This document shows, in pieces, positions 43,170 to 51,688 of a stretch of DNA of 64,000 nt; position 1 is the stretch's first letter, and each line of letters starts with the position of its first letter. The notes under the pieces are model-generated. The model made no database searches, was not told where the DNA came from, and saw only the letters and a program-made list of their open reading frames with translations. The DNA comes from DATBLE01 sp963734065 (lineage in GTDB: Bacteria > Actinomycetota > Thermoleophilia > Gaiellales > Gaiellaceae), in NCBI GenBank assembly GCA_963734065.1, contig CAVTFN010000005.1, positions 434,001-498,000 of the forward strand, written 5' to 3'. The position numbers and the translations under genes were made by a program.

Positions 43170-45235
43170 GACAACCGCTCGACCCGGACGCGACGATCCT
43201 TGACGGCGACGTCCCAGGAGCGACCGAAGGCGCGCAGCCCGGACAGGCGCAGCGAGCCGGCCCACTCGGGGATCTCGTCCTCGACGGTGGTCTCGAGCGT
43301 CTGCGACACCCGATCCGGCTCGAGGCCGAGGAGCACCTGCAGGAGCAGCACCGGCGTGCCCGCGGCCCAGGCCTGCGGCCGCGCCGCGGTCGGGTACGCG
43401 ATCGGGAACGGCGTGGTCTCCCGCGGCAGCCCCGCGAACACCTCGGGCAGCTCGAAGTCGAAGAAGGCGGCTGCGTCGAGCATCCGCCGGACGATCTGCA
43501 GAGCCTCGTCGCGATACCCGTAATGGTCGAGGCCCGCTGCGATCAGGGAGTTGTCGTGCGGCCAGACGGTGCCGTTGTGGTACGAGAGCGGGCTGTAGGC
43601 GGCGTCGTCGGTCGACATCGTCCGGACGCCCCAGCCCGACCAGAGCGAATCGCCCGCCAGCGCCGCGGCCACCTGCTCCGCCCGCTGATGCGGGACGATC
43701 CCGCTCCAGAGCAGGTGCCCGATGTTGGAGCAGAGCGAGTCGACCTGCCGCTTCTCCCCGTCGAGGGCGAGCGCGTAGTACCCGCCGCGCTCGTCGATCC
43801 AGAACGCCTCGTCGAAGCGTTGCTGCAGCGCGGCGGCCTCGCCCTCGAGCCGCTCGGCGAGCTCGGGGTCGTTCCACGCCTCGCGGGCGAGCTCGGCAGT
43901 CCGCAGCTTCGCGTCGTAGACGTAGCCCTGCACCTCGCAGGGAGCGATCGGCGGCTCGGCGATGCGGCCGTCTGCGAAGCGCTGCGAGTCGCCCGAGTCC
44001 TTCCACGACTGGTTCTCGAGCCCGCGCTCCGTCCGGCGCCGGTACTCGACGAAGCCGTCGCCGTCGAGGTCGCCGTAGTCGTCGATCCACGCGAGCGCGC
44101 GCAGTGCGGGCTCGCGCAGCCGCGTGACAAGCGACGTGTCCCGCGTCCAGCGCCACACCTCCGAGAGCAGCACGAGGTACAGAGGCGTCGCGTCGACGGT
44201 GCCGTAGTAGCGCGCGAACCAGACCTTCGCCGCCTTCCCGTGGCGGACCTCGTGGACGATCTTGCCCGGCTCGGCGTCGATCGACGCGTCGTCGTCGACA
44301 GCCTGGAGCTCGGCCAGCACCTCGAGCGCACCCCGCGCCAGCTCGGGCCCGAACAGGAGCGTCTGGTACGAGGTGATCAGCGTGTCGCGGCCGAAGACGG
44401 TCATGAACCACGGCATGCCGGCTGCGGGCAGCCGGGTGATCCCGTGATTCCCGCCGCGCATCCGCAGCGACGCGAGGTCGGACACCGAGCGGGCGAACGC
44501 GTGGTCGAGCGCATCCCAGCCGGCGGCCAGCTGGGGCACCTGCAGCTGCCAGGCGGTGAGCGAGTCGGCGACCCGGGCCCGTTCCTGGCCGAACCGGCCG
44601 GGGCTGACCGGCCGCGCGACCTTCCGGCGCTCGCCCGGGTTGGGGACGATGTCCGTCGTCACCTCCCAGCACGCGCGAGGCTCGAGCTCGACGCGGTAGC
44701 GCATCGTCCCGCCGTCCACCTCACCAGGCTTGGAGAACGCGACCTGGGTTCGCGCGTCCTCCTCCGAATCGTCGAGCACCAGCTGTGCGTGGTCCGCGTC
44801 GAAGACGGGAGTCGCCGGCTCGGGGAGCGGTCTCGCGTGCGCCGGGTCACCGAGCGCGAAGTCGTACTCCTTGACCGCGAAGATGTCGGCGAAGTCGCTG
44901 GCGACCTGGATCGCGAGCTCGAACGCCACCGGCTCCGGCGTGACGTTCTCGACCACGATCCGCTCCTGCATCGCGTCAGACACGAAGCGCTCGCGGACGA
45001 TCGCGACCGAGTCCTGCGCCAGACCGTCGACCGGCGCGTTCCGCAGGTAGAACGCCGCCGAGAAGTAGTCGACCTTGCCCGACGAGAGCAGCAGCGGCGC
45101 CACACCGTTGACGGTCAGCCGGAAGCAGGAGAGGAAACGCGTGTCGCGGGCGAACAACCCGCCGGTCCGCTCGTGGATGTCCCCGCGCTCGTCGCTGATG
45201 CAGAACGTCGAGCCCTCGAGAATGGTCAGGGACAT
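43166..45235 (-). CDS. Amylo-alpha-1,6-glucosidase-like glycogen debranching enzyme
   Basis: This 689-residue protein has an N-terminal GDE_N_bis beta-domain (FCISDERGDIHERTGGLFARD; DTRFLSCFRLTVNG) and a C-terminal (alpha/alpha)6 domain (MPWFMTVFGRDTLITSYQ; LENQSWKDSGDSQRFADG; YHNGTVWPHDNSLIAAGLDHYG in parts). Acidic candidates for catalysis are the Asp in WKDSGDS and Glu/Asp near IDAEPGKIVHEVR. Family members remove alpha-1,6 branches or act on related sugars. It is encoded first, with the glycosyltransferase coupled behind. The ATG at 45235 is directly after the SDR gene's end. Confidence 0.85.
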   Translation of the reverse strand: MSLTILEGSTFCISDERGDIHERTGGLFARDTRFLSCFRLTVNGVAPLLLSSGKVDYFSAAFYLRNAPVDGLAQDSVAIVRERFVSDAMQERIVVENVTPEPVAFELAIQVASDFADIFAVKEYDFALGDPAHARPLPEPATPVFDADHAQLVLDDSEEDARTQVAFSKPGEVDGGTMRYRVELEPRACWEVTTDIVPNPGERRKVARPVSPGRFGQERARVADSLTAWQLQVPQLAAGWDALDHAFARSVSDLASLRMRGGNHGITRLPAAGMPWFMTVFGRDTLITSYQTLLFGPELARGALEVLAELQAVDDDASIDAEPGKIVHEVRHGKAAKVWFARYYGTVDATPLYLVLLSEVWRWTRDTSLVTRLREPALRALAWIDDYGDLDGDGFVEYRRRTERGLENQSWKDSGDSQRFADGRIAEPPIAPCEVQGYVYDAKLRTAELAREAWNDPELAERLEGEAAALQQRFDEAFWIDERGGYYALALDGEKRQVDSLCSNIGHLLWSGIVPHQRAEQVAAALAGDSLWSGWGVRTMSTDDAAYSPLSYHNGTVWPHDNSLIAAGLDHYGYRDEALQIVRRMLDAAAFFDFELPEVFAGLPRETTPFPIAYPTAARPQAWAAGTPVLLLQVLLGLEPDRVSQTLETTVEDEIPEWAGSLRLSGLRAFGRSWDVAVKDRRVRVERLS

Positions 45236-45246
45236 GCCCGCCGAGG

Positions 45247-45987
45247 CTACTGGTCGCGCAGGATGCGACCGCCGCTCGACTGGGCGAGCGCCTTGACCAC
45301 GATCTCGTCGACGTTCACGTGCAGCGGGCGGGTGAGCGCGAAGAGAACGCAGTCGGCGATGTCCTCGGACGTGAGCGGCTCGACCCCCTGGTAGACCGCC
45401 TTCGCCTTCTCCTCGTCGCCCTTGAAGCGGACGAGGGAGAACTCCGTGCCGCCGGCCAGGCCAGGCGCGAGATCTGTGATCCTGATCGGCCGGCCGAGCA
45501 GGTCCTCGCGCAGCGCCTGGCTGAACATCGAGACCGCCGCCTTGACCGCGCAGTAGACCGCCGCGTTCTCGTACGCCTGCTTGCCGGCGATCGAGTCCAT
45601 GTTGACGACGTGCCCGCCGTCGCGGATGTGCGGGAGGCAGAGGCGCGTCATCCGGATCAGCCCGCGGACGTTCGCCTCGATCATCCACTCCTCGTCCTCC
45701 TCGCTCGACTCCGAGAACGGGTAGCGGCCGATCGCTCCGCCGGCGTTGTTGACGAGGATGTCGAGCCCGCCGAGCGCCTCGACCGCGGCGGCGACGAACT
45801 GCTCTGCGCTCTGTGGGTCGGTGACGTCGAGCTCGTGCGCGAAGTCACCTTCGAGGCGGTCGGCCCGGCGGGCGCCGACCGCGACCTTCACGCCCTCGTC
45901 GCGCAGCGCGGCGGCGATGGTCTTCCCGAAGCCGCTCGAGGCTCCGGTGACGATCGCGGTCTTGCCTTCGAGAGGAATCGCCCGCAC
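45247..45987 (-). CDS. Short-chain dehydrogenase/reductase (SDR family)
   Basis: This classical 246-residue SDR has the cofactor loop TGASSGFG (residues 14-21), NNAGG near 84, the catalytic Ser in VVNMDSIAG and the YxxxK pair in YCAVKAA. An Arg pair after beta2 (GARRADRL) suggests NADP(H). The substrate is unknown; close relatives are annotated as NADP-dependent 3-hydroxy acid or serine dehydrogenases (YdfG-like). The GTG has TAGATT (45994-45999) 6 nt upstream, with no ribosome site. Confidence 0.88.
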   Translation of the reverse strand: MRAIPLEGKTAIVTGASSGFGKTIAAALRDEGVKVAVGARRADRLEGDFAHELDVTDPQSAEQFVAAAVEALGGLDILVNNAGGAIGRYPFSESSEEDEEWMIEANVRGLIRMTRLCLPHIRDGGHVVNMDSIAGKQAYENAAVYCAVKAAVSMFSQALREDLLGRPIRITDLAPGLAGGTEFSLVRFKGDEEKAKAVYQGVEPLTSEDIADCVLFALTRPLHVNVDEIVVKALAQSSGGRILRDQ

Positions 45988-45996
45988 GGCAGGAAT

Positions 45997-46914
45997 CTAT
46001 CGGTGCAGTGGATCGCCACGGCGGTACGACGGGCCCAGCTGGACCGTGCCGGGCACGTGCTCGACCTGGAGGGTCGAGTGCTCGAGCCCGAACCGCTCGC
46101 CCAGCATCGCCTCGAGCCCGCGGCGCAGCCCGTGGCAGTCGGCGCCCGGCGCGACCAGCACGTGCGCCGAGAGCACGGGGAAGCCGCTCGTCAGCGTCCA
46201 GACGTGCAGGTCGTGCACCTCGCGGACGTCCGGCACGGCGACGATCGCGCGCGCGACCTCGTCCGGGTCGATGTCGCCGGGCGACGCCTCGAGGAAGATG
46301 CGCGTCGACTCGCGGATCAGCCCGTACGCCGCCCAGAACATCAGCGCGGCGACGAGCAGCCCGGCGATCGGGTCCGCGCGGTCCCAGCCGGTGAGCAGCA
46401 CGATCAGGCCCGCGATCGCAGTGCCGACGAACGCGAGCAGATCGGTGGCGACGTGCAGGAACGCACCGCGGACGTTCAGGCTGTCGCGGCTGGCCCGTGA
46501 CAGGAGCGCGGTCGCGACGAGGTTGACGGCGATCGCCGCGAGCGCGACGACCAGCACGATGCCGCCGCGGACGTCGACCGGCGAAACCAGCCGGCGGATC
46601 GCCCCGTAGACGATCCAGATGCCCACGAGTCCCAGCATCAGGCCGTTCGCCTGTGCAGAGAGGATCTCGAGCCGGCGGTATCCGTACGTCCACCGCCCCT
46701 GCGCGGGTCGCGCCGCGAGTGTGGCGGCGACGACCGCGAATGCGAGCGCGAGGACGTCCGAGACCAGGTGTCCCGCGTCGGCGAGCAGAGCGAGCGATCC
46801 GGCGACGATGCCGGTGACGATCTCGCCGACCATCAGCGCCGCGATCAGCGCGAGAGCGGCGATCAGGAGCTTCCGATCGCCCTCCATGCGGTGGTCGTGG
46901 TCGTGCGCGTGCAT
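45997..46914 (-). CDS. Cation diffusion facilitator (CzcD-like metal exporter)
   Basis: This 305-residue membrane exporter of Zn or similar divalent ions has six helices. The transport-site HxxxD pairs are present in AGHLVSDVLAL and FLHVATDLLAF. The N-terminus is His-rich (MHAHDHDHR), and a cytosolic C-terminal domain (VHDLHVWTLTSGFPVLSAHVLV in parts) is complete. The ATG has TAGCCT (46922-46927) 7 nt upstream. It is divergent from the FtsH-like gene. It may balance the znuACB uptake system at 54396, though no shared control site was seen. Confidence 0.9.
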   Translation of the reverse strand: MHAHDHDHRMEGDRKLLIAALALIAALMVGEIVTGIVAGSLALLADAGHLVSDVLALAFAVVAATLAARPAQGRWTYGYRRLEILSAQANGLMLGLVGIWIVYGAIRRLVSPVDVRGGIVLVVALAAIAVNLVATALLSRASRDSLNVRGAFLHVATDLLAFVGTAIAGLIVLLTGWDRADPIAGLLVAALMFWAAYGLIRESTRIFLEASPGDIDPDEVARAIVAVPDVREVHDLHVWTLTSGFPVLSAHVLVAPGADCHGLRRGLEAMLGERFGLEHSTLQVEHVPGTVQLGPSYRRGDPLHR

Positions 46915-46964
46915 TCCCGTCAGGCTAACTCGACTGGCAGAACGAGCGTCTTTACACTTTCGAG

Positions 46965-49376
46965 ATGAGTAGTGCGGACGATGCCGTTCGGCCGCCCGGG
47001 CTCACAGCACCCGAGGAGCAACGCGCGCTCAACGACCAGTGGCGGGCGTTGCGCCGGTCGGCAACGGTAGTCGCCGTCCTCTGCGCCCCCGCAGCCTTCG
47101 TCTGGCTGTGGAAGGTGCAGGATCTCGCGTTCGGTTGGGCCCTCCTCGCGACCGCACTGGCGGTGTTCGCGTTCCGCGGCCTGCTCGACCTGATCTTCTG
47201 GAGGTTCATCCCGCGGCCGAGCATGTTCGCGCTCGACGACGAGCGGACCCGCGAGGAGGACGTGCTCAACCGCCGCCGCCACTGGTTCTGGCGCTCGATC
47301 TACCGGGTGGTGGCGCTGATCGCGATCTTCATCACGATCGTCTTCCTGGTTCAGTGGATCTTCGGAGGCGACGTCAGCTGGTGGGGCACGGCCAGCTCGA
47401 TTGCGACCGGGTTCTGGGACGGAGTCTCCAACACGTCCACCTGGGCGCAGTTCATCATCCTGCCGATCTTCTTCCTCTTCAACTTCCTGATCCTGATGGG
47501 GCCGATGATGATGATGGGCATCTCCCAGATCAAAGGCTTCGAGCCGGGCGACGCCAACTGGGGCGTGAAGCTCGAGGACGTCCGCGGCCAGGCCGAGGCC
47601 AAGGAGGAGGTGCGGCGGATCGTCAGCCTCTGGACGTCGGGCGAGGCGTTCGAGCGCGCCGGCGGCCGGCGCGAGCGCGGGATCCTCTTCCACGGCGCGC
47701 CGGGCACGGGCAAGACGATGCTGGCGAAGGCGATCGCCACCGGCTTCAACTCGCCGTTCGTGACAATCCCCGGCTCCGGGTTTGCTCAGACCTTCATCGG
47801 CGTCGATGCCCTGATCGTCCGGTACCTGGCCCGGAAGGCGAAGCGGCTCGCGGCCAAGTGGGGCGGCCAGTGCATCGTCTTCATCGACGAGATCGACGCC
47901 GTCGGCATGCGCCGCGCGTCGCTCGGCTCCTCGATGACCCGCTCGACCGCCGGCCGGTACGAAGACCATTGCTTCTACGGGCCGAACGGCTCGCTGACGC
48001 CCTCCGGAGACCTGATCCTCGAGACGCGTGGCTGGCGCGACCGGATGTTCGAGCAGCGCGACTCGGGCCCGAGCACGCCGTACCCGGCCTGGTACACGAA
48101 GTTGGCCGGGATCGTCAACCAGGCATTCCCGGGGGGGATGATGGGCGGAACGGGCCAGCTGGCGCTCAACCAGCTGCTGGTGACGATGGACGGGATCGAC
48201 AACCCGCCGTTCTGGCGCCGCTTCTGGACGAACCGGCTGAACAACTTCCTCGACGCGACGTACATCGTGCCGCGCCGGCTCGGTAAGGTCGAGCTGCGCC
48301 GACCGGCGCCGCGCCCGACCGGGAACCAGATCTACTTCATCGGAGCGACGAACGTGCCGCTCGAGGCGCTTGACCCGGCGCTCCAGCGCCCCGGCCGGAT
48401 GGGCCGCCACGTCTGGTTCAGGACGCCGACGAAGCACGACCGCGAGGACATCTTCAACCTCTATCTGGGCAAGGTCACCCACGACCCGGAGCTGGACACC
48501 GAGCGGGCCAGGGACGAGCTGGCTCGGATCACGTCGGGCTACTCTCCCGCGATGGTCGAGCAGGTCTGCTCGATGGCGCTCACCAAGGCCCACCACGACG
48601 GCCGCGACGAGTTCAATCGCGAGGACATCATCGAGGCGATGACCACGGTCGAGTCGGGGACGGCCGTGGGCGTCGAGTACATCCCCGAGGAGACGCGCGC
48701 CGTCGCGATCCACGAGGCCGGGCACGCGGCGGCGGCGCACGTCTTCCTCAAGGGCGCGGAGTCGACGCGGCTCTCGATCCGCATGCGCGCCGGCTCGCTC
48801 GGGCACCACCAGGCGCTGGAGAAGGAGGAGCGGTTCAGCTCCTGGAAGAGCGAGGAGGTGGCGAAGCTGGCGTGGACGCTGGGCGCGCTTGCCGCCGAGC
48901 AGGTCTTCTACGGCGAGAACGCGACCGGCGTCGGCGGCGACCTCCAGAGCGCCACCGGGCGCTCGGCATGGATGGTCGGCGTGTCCGGGATGGGCCCCGA
49001 CCCGATCCCGATCGACAGCAAGGCCCGCATGAGCGTCGAGAAGCGCGAGGAGGCCCGGGAGAAGCTCGGGAAGCGGTTCGAGTCGATCGGTCTCCAGCTG
49101 ATGAACCGGGCGAGCGGCGACTTCCAGCACGACTCGATCGCCGCCGTGCTCGGCGATCCGACCAAGAGGCGCCTCGCCGCGCAGATCATCGGCCAGGCGT
49201 ATGTGAACGCCTACCAGCTGATCCTCCAGAACCAGGACGCGGTCGGCAAGATCGCCGATCATCTGGTCGCCCGCAAGGAGCTCTACGGCGACGAGCTGAT
49301 CGATCTGCTGAACTCTGTCGGGCTGAAGGAGCCGACGGTCGACATCGGCAAGGAGGAAACGTGGCCAACGTTGTGA
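46965..49376 (+). CDS. FtsH-like AAA protease with two large insertions in the ATPase domain
   Basis: This membrane AAA protease-like protein of 803 residues has about four N-terminal helices (to about 185), an AAA domain with Walker A GAPGTGKT (244-251) and Walker B IVFIDEIDAVG (304-314), and a Zn-protease HEAGH (583-587). Between Walker B and LNQLLVTMDG there are about 85 residues where FtsH has about 20. A second insert (about 411-452) precedes the second region of homology (FIGATN; LQRPGRMGR). Whether it degrades proteins is untested. The ATG follows TACACT (46953-46958) by 6 nt. Confidence 0.85.
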   Translation: MSSADDAVRPPGLTAPEEQRALNDQWRALRRSATVVAVLCAPAAFVWLWKVQDLAFGWALLATALAVFAFRGLLDLIFWRFIPRPSMFALDDERTREEDVLNRRRHWFWRSIYRVVALIAIFITIVFLVQWIFGGDVSWWGTASSIATGFWDGVSNTSTWAQFIILPIFFLFNFLILMGPMMMMGISQIKGFEPGDANWGVKLEDVRGQAEAKEEVRRIVSLWTSGEAFERAGGRRERGILFHGAPGTGKTMLAKAIATGFNSPFVTIPGSGFAQTFIGVDALIVRYLARKAKRLAAKWGGQCIVFIDEIDAVGMRRASLGSSMTRSTAGRYEDHCFYGPNGSLTPSGDLILETRGWRDRMFEQRDSGPSTPYPAWYTKLAGIVNQAFPGGMMGGTGQLALNQLLVTMDGIDNPPFWRRFWTNRLNNFLDATYIVPRRLGKVELRRPAPRPTGNQIYFIGATNVPLEALDPALQRPGRMGRHVWFRTPTKHDREDIFNLYLGKVTHDPELDTERARDELARITSGYSPAMVEQVCSMALTKAHHDGRDEFNREDIIEAMTTVESGTAVGVEYIPEETRAVAIHEAGHAAAAHVFLKGAESTRLSIRMRAGSLGHHQALEKEERFSSWKSEEVAKLAWTLGALAAEQVFYGENATGVGGDLQSATGRSAWMVGVSGMGPDPIPIDSKARMSVEKREEAREKLGKRFESIGLQLMNRASGDFQHDSIAAVLGDPTKRRLAAQIIGQAYVNAYQLILQNQDAVGKIADHLVARKELYGDELIDLLNSVGLKEPTVDIGKEETWPTL

Positions 49377-50194
49377 GCGAGCAGCCGGCCCTGGCCCCGC
49401 CGAAGGCAGAGCCGTTGGTCTCGCGCCGCAAGTTCGCGATCGCGTATCTCGTGCTGGCGGCGATTGTCGGCGCGGCGGTGGGATTGGTCGTCGTCCTCAC
49501 GACCGGCCGCGGCGACGAGACAACGGGGAATCCCACTGCCGGCCGTACATGGTCCAGCTGGAGCCCCGCCTCGACCGGCACGCTCGGGGTGAGGGAAATC
49601 GCCCGCCACGTCGCACCCACCTATCGCCTCGTCAACGGCCGCCAGCTGGTCGGCGTGACTGCCGGACCGATGCAGGTCCGCCCCGTCCAAGGTCCCGTCC
49701 CGGTCACGGCGCTCCTGATCAGCTCAGGAATTGCCGGCAGAACCCAGGAGCGCATCGACGTCGCGTTCCCGGCCGCCGGCGTCTTCTTCAGCCAGTGCGG
49801 GCGCATCCAGAGCTGTCAGCCTTCCGCGAAGCCGACCGTTGGCGAGGAATTGCTTCTCCTGCGTCAGGCGCTGGAGCTTTCGCTCTATACGTTCCGCTAC
49901 CTTCCGGAGACGGACGCGGTCGTCGTCTTCCTGCCCCCGGCACCGGGCGTCGACGAGACCGACCCTCGTTACCACCGCGCCGTCTACCTGTCGCGTGCCG
50001 CGATCAACACCCAGCTCGAGACGCCCCTGAAAGCCACGATTCCGTCGGTCAGCGGAGGCATCTCCTCCGACTCATTCACTCGGAAGGATGCTGACCATGT
50101 CCTGGGCATCCTCGCCGGGCACACCTTCCACTACGCATACCAGCAGGCGCCCGACAGCAGCGCCTTCCTGACGCTGACGCCGATCGAGCCCTGA
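49361..50194 (+). CDS. Membrane-anchored hypothetical protein coupled to FtsH-like gene
   Basis: This 277-residue protein of unknown function has a short cytosolic N-terminus, one membrane helix (FAIAYLVLAAIVGAAVGLVVVL, about residues 25-46), then an extracytoplasmic domain with a Cys pair (SQCGRIQSCQPS) and a mixed alpha/beta pattern. It starts at GTG 49361, 6 nt after AAGGAGGA and 16 nt before the FtsH-like stop, so it is translated with that gene and may be a partner or regulator of it. No known domain was recognised. Confidence 0.7.
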   Translation: MANVVSEQPALAPPKAEPLVSRRKFAIAYLVLAAIVGAAVGLVVVLTTGRGDETTGNPTAGRTWSSWSPASTGTLGVREIARHVAPTYRLVNGRQLVGVTAGPMQVRPVQGPVPVTALLISSGIAGRTQERIDVAFPAAGVFFSQCGRIQSCQPSAKPTVGEELLLLRQALELSLYTFRYLPETDAVVVFLPPAPGVDETDPRYHRAVYLSRAAINTQLETPLKATIPSVSGGISSDSFTRKDADHVLGILAGHTFHYAYQQAPDSSAFLTLTPIEP

Positions 50195-50331
50195 CCCCGG
50201 GCGCAGTGCAGGCACTCGTCCGGACGAAGGCCCGGCTCGACCGGCTCGCCCTCTGCCCGCGACCTGTGCTCTACGAGGGCGGAGGCACGGCGCGCCGTGA
50301 ACAGGACGAAGTAGACGCCAAGACTTCGCCG

Positions 50332-50356
50332 CCGCGCCCGACCTGCGCGGGCGCGG
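50332..50356. terminator. GC-rich 9-bp hairpin
   Basis: CCGCGCCCG, loop acctgcg, CGGGCGCGG, perfect arms, about 140 nt after the stop of the FtsH-coupled gene. It probably ends that transcript or acts with the next hairpin. No U-tract is present. Confidence 0.45.
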
Positions 50357-50377
50357 CCCGCTTCGGTACGTAGGATC

Positions 50378-50428
50378 CCCGCCGAAGTCGTCATGGCTCC
50401 GGCGCAGCCGGAGCCGGACTTCGGCGGG
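50378..50428 (+). ncRNA. Long two-stem leader hairpin before glycosidase-like gene
   Basis: The outer arms CCCGCCGAAGTC and GACTTCGGCGGG (12 bp) enclose GGCTCCGGC-gca-GCCGGAGCC (9 bp), with a 5-nt bulge on one side and 1 nt on the other. The fold sits 72 nt before the next start codon and could be an attenuator, a terminator or a structured leader. It matches no riboswitch class I recognise. Confidence 0.4.
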
Positions 50429-50500
50429 TGAAGATAGGCCGTTCGGCCCATTGAGAGCGGGCCGTCCTCCCTCCAGAATCGCCCGCGGGAGAGAGAGACC

Positions 50501-51682
50501 CTGCGGCCCTGGTTCACCCTTGTCGTGCTCGTCGCTGCGCTCGCGGCGCCCGCTGCGCATGCCGGCGACGGGCTGGTCGTGGGCGTCTCTGAGGACATGA
50601 TGAAGTGGTCGCCGACGCGCCCCGCCGTCGTGCGCGGCCACATGGCGAGGCTGGGGATCGGCGCTGTGCGCGTGACGCTGCGCTGGTCGCCGGGCGAGAC
50701 GAGCCCGCGCGGCTCGACGATGGTCGCGCTCAGGCGCGCCCAGGACACGGCGCGCGGACGGCGGCTCGTGCTCGCCGTGTACTCGAAGGCGCGGAAGGCG
50801 CCCCAGATCGCGCGCCGCCGCCAGGAGTACTGCAGCTACGTCGCCAGCCTCCTCGCGCTCGCGCCCAGGGTCAACGACATCGTGATCTGGAACGAGCCCA
50901 ATTCGAGCCGGTTCTGGCAGCCGCAGTTCGCGCCCGACGGCTCGAGCGCGTCGGCGCCGGCGTACGAGCTGCTGCTCGCCGAGTGCTGGGACGTGCTGCA
51001 CGCGGTCCGGCCGGGCGTGAACGTCATCGCCGCGAGCGCGCCCCGCGGCAACGACGACCCGGCGGCGGACCATCCTTCGCAGTCGCCGGTCGCGTTCTAC
51101 ACCGCGCTCGCCGCCGCCTACCGAGCCAGCGGCCGCGACCGGCCGATCTTCGACACGGTCGGCCACAACCCGTACCCGAACACCTCCGCCGAGCCGCCGT
51201 GGGTCCGCCACCAGGGCGGAACGATCGGCGAGGGCGACTACGGCAAGCTCGTCTCGCTGCTCAGAACCGGGTTCGGAGGAACGGCACAGCCCGTGCCCGG
51301 GACCGGGCTGACGATCTGGTACATGGAGGACGGCTTCCAGACCCGGGTGGCGCCGGGGCTCAGCCGTGACTACGCCGGCCGGGAGAGCGACCAGTGGGCG
51401 CTCGACCCGATCACGCACGAGGGCCGCACGGCCGCCGCCCGCCGCCGGGCAGACGACCAGGCGACCCAGCTCGCCGACGCCCTCCGGCTCGCCTACTGCC
51501 AGCCGTACGTCGGCGCGTTCTTCAACTTCCTGCTGGCCGACGAGCGCGGCCTGGGCGGCTGGCAGTCCGGCCTCCTCTGGGCGAACTGGCAGCCGAAGCC
51601 GTCGTACCCTGCCTTCGCGCACGCGGTCGCGGACATCCGCCGAGGCTGGGTCGACTGCGCCAGCTTCGGCGGCCTCGACTGA
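50501..51682 (+). CDS. Secreted GH39/GH5-like glycosidase (probable CTG start)
   Basis: This secreted (beta/alpha)8 glycosidase-like protein has the acid/base region DIVIWNEPNSSRFW with the NEP motif, and LTIWYMEDGFQT carries a candidate nucleophile Glu. From CTG 50501 the first residues make a full signal peptide (RPWFTLVVLVAALAAPAAHAG), and GGGAGAGAGAGA lies 2 nt before the CTG. The first standard in-frame start, GTG 50525, would leave a signal peptide without a positive N-terminus. The length from CTG is 393 aa. The substrate is unknown. Confidence 0.7.
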   Translation: MRPWFTLVVLVAALAAPAAHAGDGLVVGVSEDMMKWSPTRPAVVRGHMARLGIGAVRVTLRWSPGETSPRGSTMVALRRAQDTARGRRLVLAVYSKARKAPQIARRRQEYCSYVASLLALAPRVNDIVIWNEPNSSRFWQPQFAPDGSSASAPAYELLLAECWDVLHAVRPGVNVIAASAPRGNDDPAADHPSQSPVAFYTALAAAYRASGRDRPIFDTVGHNPYPNTSAEPPWVRHQGGTIGEGDYGKLVSLLRTGFGGTAQPVPGTGLTIWYMEDGFQTRVAPGLSRDYAGRESDQWALDPITHEGRTAAARRRADDQATQLADALRLAYCQPYVGAFFNFLLADERGLGGWQSGLLWANWQPKPSYPAFAHAVADIRRGWVDCASFGGLD

Positions 51683-51688
51683 GCCCGA

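Larger units (their letters stand above)
50195..50500. other. 306-bp gene-free stretch with two hairpins
   Basis: No convincing coding sequence lies here. On the plus strand there is a 9-bp stem (50332-50356) and then a long interrupted hairpin (50378-50428), followed by a purine-rich GGGAGAGAGAGA (about 50488-50499) before the CTG that probably starts the secreted glycosidase-like gene. Nothing else is recognised. Confidence 0.5.
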
